Positions 1 to 8,300 of a stretch of 64,000 nt of DNA are shown piece after piece. The stretch comes from Streptomyces toxytricini. GTDB taxonomy: Bacteria > Actinomycetota > Actinomycetes > Streptomycetales > Streptomycetaceae. The position numbers and the translations under genes were made by a program. The notes below the pieces were generated by a model, which was not told the origin of the DNA, searched no databases, and saw only the letters and a list, made by a program, of their open reading frames with translations. Location of the stretch: NCBI RefSeq assembly GCF_014649915.1, contig NZ_BMTY01000005.1, positions 302,979-366,978 on the forward strand, read 5' to 3'. How positions within the stretch are numbered: position 1 is the stretch's first letter; each line of letters opens with the position of its first letter.

Positions 1-126
1 ACCGGGTCCGGCCCCGGCGCCGGCCCGGCGCGGGAGGCCGCGGGCGCCAAGTACCTCCTGGTGCCCGCCGCCTCCGGACTCGTCACCGGCGCGCTGTCCG
101 CAACCGTCACCCACGCAGGGGCCTGA
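1..126 (+). CDS. lstA: LstA-like 3-oxoacyl-ACP synthase III, 3' end only
   Basis: The gene runs in from the left edge; only the last 41 codons and the TGA at 124-126 are present. The tail contains KYLLVPAASGLVTGALSATV, which fits the closing beta strand of the thiolase fold in KAS III/OleA-type enzymes. In the lipstatin pathway LstA and LstB together perform a head-to-head Claisen condensation of two fatty acyl thioesters. Six bases separate this stop from lstB, so it is the upstream member of the same operon. The assignment leans on gene order, because the catalytic region is outside the window. Confidence 0.7.
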   Translation, partial: TGSGPGAGPAREAAGAKYLLVPAASGLVTGALSATVTHAGA

Positions 127-132
127 TCCGCC

Positions 133-999
133 ATGGGCATCGTCATCACCGCATCCGCGACCGCCACCCACACCGACCCCGGCACGCCCGCCTCCGCCGT
201 CGACCTCGCCGGGCGCGCCGCACGCCGCTGCCTCGCCCACGCCCGCGTATCCCCGTCCGGCGTCGGCGTCCTCGTCAACGTCGGCGTCTACCGCGAGAAC
301 AACACCTTCGAACCGGCCCTCGCCGCCCTGGTCCAGAAGGAAACCGGCATCAACCCCGACTACCTCGCCGACCCGCAGCCCGCCGCCGGCTTCTCCTTCG
401 ACCTCATGGACGGCGCCTGCGGCGTCCTCAGCGCCGTCCAGGCCGGCCAGTCCCTCCTCGCCACCGGCACCACCGAGAGGCTCCTCATCACCGCCGCCGA
501 CGTCCACCCCGGCGGCGACGCCTCCCGCGACCCCGACTACCCCTACGCCGACCTCGCCGGAGCGTTCCTCCTCGAACGAGACGCCGACCCCGACACCGGC
601 TTCGGCCCCGTACGCCACTACGGCGGCGGCGACCGGCCCACCGACGTCGCCGGCTACCTCGACCTCGACACCATGGGCAGCGGCGGACGCTCCCGCATCA
701 CCGTCCACCGCACCCCCGGCCACGAGCAGCGCACCGGCGAACTCGCCGCGGCCGCGGTCGCCGCGTACACCGGCGAGTTCGGCCTCGACGCCGGCCGCAC
801 CCTCGTCATCGGCCCGGACGCCCCCGCCGGCGTCGGCGACGGGCCGGGAGGAGGCCGGCCGCACACCGCGGCCCCGGTCCTCGGCTACCTCCACGCCCTG
901 GAAAGCGCCCGCCCCGAAGGCGTCGACACCCTCCTGTTCGTCACCGCCGGCGCCGGACCGCGAGCAGCCGTCGCCTCCTACCGCCCGCAGGGATGGTGA
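133..999 (+). CDS. lstB: LstB-like ketosynthase III partner subunit
   Basis: A 288-residue thiolase-fold protein, shorter than an ordinary 320-340 residue KAS III. Residues 87-105 hold the FDLMDGACG segment that corresponds to the KAS III nucleophile loop, with Cys at about residue 96. The second half is compact and glycine-rich, and the usual GN-TSA Asn motif appears as RPHTAA, so the His/Asn part of the triad looks altered. In lipstatin-type pathways LstA and LstB are thought to act as a heterodimer that makes the branched 2-alkyl-3-keto acid. The start ATG follows lstA by 6 bp and the stop overlaps lstC. The degenerate triad suggests it supports LstA instead of acting alone; that is inference. 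Confidence 0.8.
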   Translation: MGIVITASATATHTDPGTPASAVDLAGRAARRCLAHARVSPSGVGVLVNVGVYRENNTFEPALAALVQKETGINPDYLADPQPAAGFSFDLMDGACGVLSAVQAGQSLLATGTTERLLITAADVHPGGDASRDPDYPYADLAGAFLLERDADPDTGFGPVRHYGGGDRPTDVAGYLDLDTMGSGGRSRITVHRTPGHEQRTGELAAAAVAAYTGEFGLDAGRTLVIGPDAPAGVGDGPGGGRPHTAAPVLGYLHALESARPEGVDTLLFVTAGAGPRAAVASYRPQGW

Positions 1000-3629
1000 C
1001 CGCCATGGCGACCACGACCGCCACCCCGGCGGCGGCCCGGCCCGCAGCCGCCGACGACCTCGGCGCGCACAGCCTGGCCGGCCTCCTCGAACGCAACGCC
1101 CGGGCCTTCCCCGACAAACCGGCCGTCATCCACCCCGCCGCCGGCCCCCGGCGGGACGGCGCCCGCCCCGCCTACCGGACCCTCACCTACGGCCGGCTCC
1201 AGCAGGCCGTCGAGGAGTTCGCCGCCGGCTTCACCCGCGCCGGCATCACCAAGGGCACCAAGACCGTCCTGATGGCGCCGCCCGGACCCGAACTGTTCGC
1301 CCTCGCCTTCGCCCTCTTCCGGGTGGGTGCCGTACCCGTCGTCGTCGACCCCGGCATGGGCGTCCGCCGGATGCTGCACTGCTACCGCACCGTCGGCGCC
1401 GAGGCGTTCATCGGACCGCCCCTCGCCCACGCCGCCCGCCTCCTCGGCCGCCGCGCCTTCGCCGGCATCCGCGTCCCCGTCACCCTCGGCCGGCACCGCC
1501 TCGGCCGGGCCCGCACCCTCGCCGCCGTACGCGCCCTCGGCGCCCGGGGCGGCGCGGCCGCACCCGTCGCCGCGGGCCGCGACGACCTGCTGATGATCGG
1601 CTTCACCACCGGCAGCACCGGCCCCGCCAAGGGCGTCGAGTACACCCACCGCATGGCGCTGTCGACCGCCCGCCAGATCGAGGCCGTGCACGGCCGCACC
1701 CCCGACGACACCTCCCTCGTCACCCTGCCGTTCTACGGGGTCCTCGACCTCGTCTACGGCTCCACCCTCGTCCTCGCCCCGCTGGCCCCCTCCCGCGTCG
1801 CCCAGGCCGACCCCGCGCTCGTCGTCGACGCTCTGGAACGCTTCCGCGTCACCACGATGTTCGCCTCACCCGCCCTCCTCGGCCCCCTCGCCGCCCACCT
1901 CGCCGCAGCCGCCCCCGGCCGCCACCCGCTCCCCGACCTGCGCTGCGTCGTCGGCGGCGGAGCACCCGTCCCGGACACGACGGTGGCCGCGCTGCGCCGC
2001 GCACTGGACCCGCGGGCCCGCATCCACGTCACGTACGGGGCGACGGAGGCGCTGCCCATCACGTCGATCGAGGCGGAAGAACTCCTCGGCCCGGAGGACG
2101 GAGGTGAGGGCGGGGGCAGTGGCGTCGGCGGCGCCGGTTCCGGCGGTACGGCGGCACGCGCCGCCGAAGGCGCCGGAACCTGTGTGGGACGCCCCGTCCC
2201 CGGCATCGGCCTCGCCGTCCTGCCCGTCACCGACGGCCCGCTGACCGGTTCCGTACCGCACCTCCCGACGGGCCGGGTCGGCGAGATCGCCGTCCGCGGC
2301 GACTGCGTCAGCCCCCGCTACCACCACTCCCCGGACGCCGACCGGCTCCACAAGGTCCCCGACGACACCGACCCCGCCGGCCCCGCCTGGCACCGCACCG
2401 GCGACCTCGGCTACCTCGACGACGACGGCCGCCTCTGGTTCTGCGGCCGCTCCGCCCAACGCGTCCGCACCGGGCACGGCGACCTGCACACGGTCCGCTG
2501 CGAGGGCGTCTTCAACGCCCACCCCCAGGTCCGCCGCACGGCCCTGGTCGGCATCCCCGCCTCCCCGGACAGCGGATGGGGTCGCGGCGGCCGCACGACC
2601 ACCCGCAGCGGCACCGGGAGCGGAGGCACCGGCACCGCGCGCGGCGCCACCGAGAGCAGCGTCGCCGCGGGCAACGGAAACACGAGCACCGCCGCCGCCC
2701 CTACCACGGCCACGGACAACGACCCCGCGCACAGCGCGACCCCGCCCTGCGAGACGACCGGCAACGGAACTCCCCGCCGGCCCACCCCGGCCAGGGTCTC
2801 CGCGGTCAGCGCCCCCGCGCACAGCGCGACCACGGTCAGCGGCAGCTCCGGCCGCGCCGCCGCGGTCAGCGGGAGCGCGGCCAGCGCCGCCCCGGGCAGT
2901 GAGACGGTCGTCGGCGGCTCCGCGGGCAGCACCTCCGCGCCCGGTGCGACCCCTGCCGGCGCGAGGGCCGGCAGCGCCGCCGCGGGCATGGCGGCGGAAG
3001 GCAGCGGCACAGCCCGCAGCCGGACCGGGGGCAGGGGCTCCGCCGGCGACGGAACAGCCCTCGGCGGCTCCGCGACCGCCGCGCCACCCGGCGTCGCGCC
3101 GGGCGGTGTGCCGGCGGACCCGCGCCGGAACCGCCTCCGCCCGGTCGTGTGCGTCGAGACCGTCGACGAGGACCTCGACGAGGCCGCCTGGCAGCGCCTC
3201 ACCGCCGAACTGCGCACCCTGGCCCGCACGCACGCGCCGACCACCGACCTGCAGGAGTTCCTGCACCACCCCGGCTTCCCCGTCGACATCCGGCACAACG
3301 CCAAGATCGGCCGCGAGGAGCTCGCCCGCTGGGCCGAGCGCCGCCTCACCCCTCCCACCCCCCTCACACCCCGTCAGCGCGCCGCCCGGATCGTCCCGCT
3401 CGCCGGGTGGGCCTACCTCGTCGGCGGCGCCGTATGGGCGGCAGCCTGCGGCGTGCCCGAAGCCCGCCTGCCCCGCCTCCTGTGGTGGGCGGACGCCGTG
3501 CTCAGCACCGCCGGGCACGCCGTCCAGATCCCGCTGGCCCTGCCCCGGGCCCGCACGGCCGGCATAGGCCGCCCCGCCGCCGTCGGCCTGACCATGCTCT
3601 ACGGGGCGACCTGGTGGCGGCAGCTGTGA
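993..3629 (+). CDS. lstC: LstC-like acyl-CoA/beta-lactone synthetase with large disordered insertion
   Basis: An ANL-superfamily (AMP-binding) enzyme of 878 residues, far longer than the usual 520-560. The P-loop TTGSTGPAKG lies near residue 204, YGATEA near 348, HRTGDLG near 468, and the catalytic lysine motif NAKIGREEL near 769. Between about residues 525 and 710 the small C-terminal subdomain is split by roughly 185 residues of Gly/Ala/Ser/Thr-rich sequence. Residues 801-878 add a hydrophobic tail with two or three possible membrane helices. By homology to OleC/LstC it would adenylate the beta-hydroxy acid and close the beta-lactone. The ATG at 993 overlaps the lstB stop; GTG 996 and ATG 1005 are alternative starts in the same frame. 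Confidence 0.82.
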   Translation: MVTAMATTTATPAAARPAAADDLGAHSLAGLLERNARAFPDKPAVIHPAAGPRRDGARPAYRTLTYGRLQQAVEEFAAGFTRAGITKGTKTVLMAPPGPELFALAFALFRVGAVPVVVDPGMGVRRMLHCYRTVGAEAFIGPPLAHAARLLGRRAFAGIRVPVTLGRHRLGRARTLAAVRALGARGGAAAPVAAGRDDLLMIGFTTGSTGPAKGVEYTHRMALSTARQIEAVHGRTPDDTSLVTLPFYGVLDLVYGSTLVLAPLAPSRVAQADPALVVDALERFRVTTMFASPALLGPLAAHLAAAAPGRHPLPDLRCVVGGGAPVPDTTVAALRRALDPRARIHVTYGATEALPITSIEAEELLGPEDGGEGGGSGVGGAGSGGTAARAAEGAGTCVGRPVPGIGLAVLPVTDGPLTGSVPHLPTGRVGEIAVRGDCVSPRYHHSPDADRLHKVPDDTDPAGPAWHRTGDLGYLDDDGRLWFCGRSAQRVRTGHGDLHTVRCEGVFNAHPQVRRTALVGIPASPDSGWGRGGRTTTRSGTGSGGTGTARGATESSVAAGNGNTSTAAAPTTATDNDPAHSATPPCETTGNGTPRRPTPARVSAVSAPAHSATTVSGSSGRAAAVSGSAASAAPGSETVVGGSAGSTSAPGATPAGARAGSAAAGMAAEGSGTARSRTGGRGSAGDGTALGGSATAAPPGVAPGGVPADPRRNRLRPVVCVETVDEDLDEAAWQRLTAELRTLARTHAPTTDLQEFLHHPGFPVDIRHNAKIGREELARWAERRLTPPTPLTPRQRAARIVPLAGWAYLVGGAVWAAACGVPEARLPRLLWWADAVLSTAGHAVQIPLALPRARTAGIGRPAAVGLTMLYGATWWRQL

Positions 3630-5317
3630 AGATCCTGATCACCGGAGCCACCGGCTTCCTCGGCGGCCACCTCGCCGACGCCTGCCTGCGCTCCGGCCAC
3701 GGCGTACGCGCCCTCGTCCGCCCCGGCAGCAACACCGACCGGCTGCGCGCCCTGCCCGGCGTCGAACTCGTCACCGGCGACCTCACCCGCCCCGACTCGC
3801 TCCGGCGCGCCGCCGACGGCTGCGAAGCCGTCCTGCACAGCGCCGCCCGCGTCGTCGACCACGGCACCCGCGCCCAGTTCACCGAAGCCAACGTCACCGG
3901 CACGCTCCGGCTGATGGACGCCGCCCGCGCCGCCGGCGCGCGCCGGTTCGTGTTCGTCTCCAGCCCGAGCGCGCTGATGCACCTGCGGGAGGGGGACCGG
4001 CTCGGCATCGACGAGACCACCCCCTACCCCACCCGCTGGTTCAACGACTACTGCGCGACCAAGGCCGTCGCCGAGCAGCACGTCCTCGCCGCCGACACCG
4101 CCGGCTTCACCACCTGCGCCCTGCGGCCCCGCGGCATCTGGGGGCCCCGCGACCACGCCGGGTTCCTGCCCCGCCTCATCGGCGCCCTGCACGCGGGACG
4201 CCTCCCGGACCTGTCGGGCGGCAAACACGTCCTGGTCTCCCTCTGCCACGTCGACAACGCGGTCGACGCCTGCCTGCGCGCCGCCGTGTCCGCACCGGCC
4301 GAACGCATCGGCGGCCGCGCCTACTTCGTCGCGGACGCCGAGACGACCGACCTGTGGCCGTTCCTCGCAGACGTCGCCGCCCGCCTCGGCTGCCCGCCGC
4401 CCGCACCCCGCATCCCGCTGCCCGCGGGCCGGGCGCTCGCCGCGGCGGTCGAGACGGCATGGCGCCTGCGCCCGGACGCCGCCGCCCGGGCCCGGTCGAG
4501 CCCGCCACTGAGCCGGTACATGATGGCCCTGCTGACCCGTTCGAGCACGTACGACACGACGGCGGCCCGCCGCGACCTCGGCTACGCCCCCGTCCGCACG
4601 CAGGAGGACGGCCTGCGCGACCTGGTCCGCTGGGTCGCCTCGCAAGGCGGCGTCGCCTCCTGGACCGCCCCGCGCCCCCACCCCGCCCACACGCACACTC
4701 CGGACGCCACACCCCACGCCCCGGCCCGCGCCCCGCACCCGCCGATGCCCGAACCTCCGGCCGCGGCCGCCCCCGCACCCCCGCCCAAGGCCGAACACCG
4801 CCCGGCCCTGCCCCGCCCGCGCTCCTCCCCCGAGGCGGACTCCACCGAACAGCCCTTCCCCCACCCCGCCGACGCCACGGACACCCCACCGGTGTCCGGC
4901 CCTGCACCGGGGCCGGTCTCCGTGCCGGCCCCCGACCGGACGCCTGCGCCGTCGGGCTCTTCGCGGACGGCCGGTGATGCGCCGGCGTCCCGTGCCGGAC
5001 AGGCCTCCGGCCCGGCACCGGCGCCCGTAGGCGGCCCTGCCGACGCCCGGTCCGCCGCCACGGGGCGCGGCCCCCGGCCGGTACGCGGTTCGGCAGAGCA
5101 GCGCGAACACCGCGACCCGTCCCTGCGCGCAAGCGGGAAACCGGGCAGCGACGGCTCCGGCGCCCCTGCCGACACCCGCCCGAACCACGACCCGACTCGC
5201 GCCGAAGCAGCACGGCCGGGAGACGCGGGGAGGGGCATGGCGCCCGAAGGGGACACCGCGCGCCGCGGATCCACCGATCCGGCCGGACCTGCCGGCCGAG
5301 AGGACACCTCACGATGA
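3626..5317 (+). CDS. lstD: LstD-like NAD(P)-dependent 3-beta-hydroxysteroid dehydrogenase/epimerase
   Basis: The start is GTG 3626, overlapping the lstC stop by four bases (GTGA), giving 563 residues. The N-terminus opens directly with the Rossmann motif TGATGFLG, and the extended-SDR YxxxK motif appears as YCATK in the middle. About 330 residues make up the normal enzyme. The last 210 or so, from about codon 350 to the end, are a Pro/Ala/Ser/Arg-rich tail with no recognisable fold, absent from ordinary members. In lipstatin biosynthesis this enzyme reduces the 3-keto acid from LstAB to the hydroxy acid that LstC lactonises. The stop overlaps lstE (ATGA), so it is translationally coupled on both sides. 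Confidence 0.82.
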   Translation: MKILITGATGFLGGHLADACLRSGHGVRALVRPGSNTDRLRALPGVELVTGDLTRPDSLRRAADGCEAVLHSAARVVDHGTRAQFTEANVTGTLRLMDAARAAGARRFVFVSSPSALMHLREGDRLGIDETTPYPTRWFNDYCATKAVAEQHVLAADTAGFTTCALRPRGIWGPRDHAGFLPRLIGALHAGRLPDLSGGKHVLVSLCHVDNAVDACLRAAVSAPAERIGGRAYFVADAETTDLWPFLADVAARLGCPPPAPRIPLPAGRALAAAVETAWRLRPDAAARARSSPPLSRYMMALLTRSSTYDTTAARRDLGYAPVRTQEDGLRDLVRWVASQGGVASWTAPRPHPAHTHTPDATPHAPARAPHPPMPEPPAAAAPAPPPKAEHRPALPRPRSSPEADSTEQPFPHPADATDTPPVSGPAPGPVSVPAPDRTPAPSGSSRTAGDAPASRAGQASGPAPAPVGGPADARSAATGRGPRPVRGSAEQREHRDPSLRASGKPGSDGSGAPADTRPNHDPTRAEAARPGDAGRGMAPEGDTARRGSTDPAGPAGREDTSR

Positions 5318-8300
5318 GCACCAGCACACCGAACCCGCCCGGCACCTCGGAACCACAGCGGGTGTCCCGCTCGGCGGCCGCGTCCGACCTGCCGAGCCCG
5401 ACCGGCACTCCGGGCTCGCCCGGGGCACCCGGCGCCCCCATTCCCCGGGCCTCGTCGGAGGCGTGCGGCCCGGCTGCCGCCGCGGGCCGCCCTTCCGGCG
5501 CGCTCCCGGCGCCCAAGCCGTCCGCCGCCGTGCCCGGCGCTTCGACCTCACCGCAGGTGCCCCGGTCACCCGCACCCGCGGCGCCCGGCACGGCGAGCCC
5601 GGCAGGCACCCCGGGCCCGGCGGAGGATGCGGGCTCTCCCGCGGCCTCCGGCGCTTGCACCGCGCCGGTGTCGCCGGGTTCGTACCTCGCGTCAGGCAAC
5701 ACGGTGTCGCCGTCGCCCAGCCCTTCAGCCCTGCCGGCGACACCCGGCACAACCGTCGCACCCGGTGCGGCGGGAGGGCCGGAGCTGCCGGAGGCGGTCG
5801 GCTCGGCCACCCTGTCCGGCGCTTCCGGCACGCCGGAGGCACGCCGGTCATCCACCGCCGGCGGTGGATCCGGACCGCACAGTTCGGACGCCACGGCCGC
5901 GGCCGCGTACCGGCGGCCCGTGTCGCCCACCGAGAGGCTCTACCTCGCCGCGGGGGAGCCGCGCGGCGCCATGGCCCTGCGGATCGTCGTCGAAGGCGAC
6001 GGCCTGCCCGACGCCGGGCAGCTCCGCGCCGCCGTCGCACGGGCCGCGGAGACGTGCCCCGGATCCCGGCTTGTCCGTCGCGGCCCCCTGTGGGCGGCGG
6101 ACGGTCCGCCGCCGCACATCGTCCACGCGGCGGCCGCCGAGGGCCCGTTCGACGTGTCGGACCCGCGCACCGCTCGCCTCCTCACCGGCCGATCCGGCCC
6201 GGGGGACCAGCCCGGGTGCGAGCTGCTCGTCGTGCCCGGTGCGGGCGGGGCCCGTAGCACGCTCGTGTTCAGCGCCTCGCACGCCCTGATGGACGGGCAC
6301 GGCGCCCTCACCTGGGTGCGGGAGGTCTTCCGCGCCCTCCGAGGCGAAGCCGCCAGGCCCGCCGCCGACCCGTCCACCGACCTCGGCGTGCTGCGCCGAC
6401 TCGCCGCGGACCGGGGCGGCCGCCCCCGCCGACGGCCCGCGCCGCTCCCCGGACGGCGCTCCCCGCTCGGCCCCGCCTCGGCCACCGGCTCTGCGTCGCA
6501 GACGCTGTGGCTGCGCCGCACCCTGCCCGGCCGGCACCCCGCGCTCACCGCCCGGCTCGCCCAGGCCGTCGCCGACACGGCACGGCTCGACACGCGCGCC
6601 ATGGTCCCCGTGGACCTGCGCCGCCACCTCCCGCACCTCGCCGCCGCCACCGGCAACCTGACCCTGCCCCTCTTCCTCGACCTGCGCCCCGGCCAGGACT
6701 GGGCCGCCGCCCACACCCGCCTGCTGACCGCGCTCGCCGCGGGCGGCGAACTCGCCGCCGGGTTCGAATCCGGGCCCGTCAGCCGCCTGCCCCGGCCGGC
6801 CGTCGCCGCTCTGCTGCGCGCCGCGCAGGCCGCCGCCGTACGCGCCGACCGGCACCTGGCCTCCGCCGTCGTCTCCCACCTCGGACGGCTCGACACCGGC
6901 GAACTCTCCGGCGGCGGGTTCACCGCCGCCACGGCCTACGCCCTGCCCGTGCACGCCCCGCTGGTGCCGCTGTCGTTCGCCGTCGCGGAGACGCCCTACG
7001 CGAGCGAGATCACCCTCGGCGTCCGCGCCACCGACCCGTCCCTCCCCCACCGCGCCTCCGCCTTCCTGGACTCCGTACTCGCCGTACTCGCCGCGGACGG
7101 CGCCGGCCCGCGTACGAACACCACACCCGCCCGAACCGCCGCATCCGACCCGTCTGCCACGACTGCCGAATCCGGCCCGGCCGATGCGTCCGCGCCGGCG
7201 TCCACCCGGACTGCCCCGGCTGACGTGTTGACCCCGTCCGCCTCGGTCGGCGCATCCGGCGCGTGCGCCCCGCCCGGCTCGGCCGGCGAAGCCGCCCCGG
7301 ATGCGCCGTCCGCCCCGGCCGCCTCGGTTGGCGCGTACCCCCCGGTCGGTGCGTCCGCCGCGTCCTACGCGTCGACCCAGATTGCCCCGGCCGACGCATT
7401 GACCCCGGCCGCCTCGGCCGGCGGGTTCCCCCCGGATGCCCGGTCCGTCCCGGCCGCCTCGGTTGGCGCATATGTACCGGTCGATGCGTCCGACGCGTCC
7501 ACCTGCTCCGCCCCGGCCGGCGCGTCCGCCCCCACCACCTCCGCTGACGCATCCGGCGCGTGCGTTGCGTCCGCCTCGGCTGACCTGCCCGCCCCGGTTG
7601 TCCTGGGTGACACGTCCGCCTTGGCCGAGGTGTCCGGCGCGTCCGTCCGGACCGCCCAGGCTGACGCGTGCACCCCGTCCGTCCCGGCTGACGGGTCCGC
7701 CCCGGTCACCCCGGCCGCCGCGTCCGACGCGTCCGCCCGGACCGTCCCGGCCGACGCGACCGCCGCGGGCACCGTCGTCGACCTCTTCCGCGCACAGGCC
7801 GCCCGTACGCCCGCGGCCGTCGCCCTCGACGGGCCCGCCGGGCCGGTCACCTACGCGGAGCTGGACCGGCGTTCCGACGCGGTCGCCGCCGAGCTGGTGC
7901 GGCGCGGGACCGCCCGCCGCGACCTCGTAGGCCTGGTCGTGGACCGCACCCCCGAGGGCGTGGCCGCGCTGTGGGGCATCCTCAAGGCCGGCGCCGCATA
8001 CGTCCCCCTCGACCCGGCCCACCCCGGCCCGCGCATCCGCGGTGTCCTCGCATCCTGCGGCGTCCGGCTGACGCTGACCCGGCGGCACCTGGCGGCCCAC
8101 CTCGCCGAGTTCGTCCCGGGCGCGCTCCTGGCCGTCGACGACGTACCGACGCCCGCGCAGCCCCCGTTCGCCCCTGTGGCCACCGGACCCGCCCCCGGCG
8201 ACCTGGCGTACGTCATGCACACCTCCGGCTCGACCGGCCACCCCAAGGGCGTGCTGATCGAGCACCGCGGGCTGGTCGCCTTCGCCCGCTGGATGACGGA

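Noticed and set aside
2560..3130. LstC insertion considered as a frameshift error splitting two genes
   Set aside because: The reading frame stays open and unshifted from the adenylation core through to the catalytic lysine and C-terminus, and the inserted residues continue in one frame.
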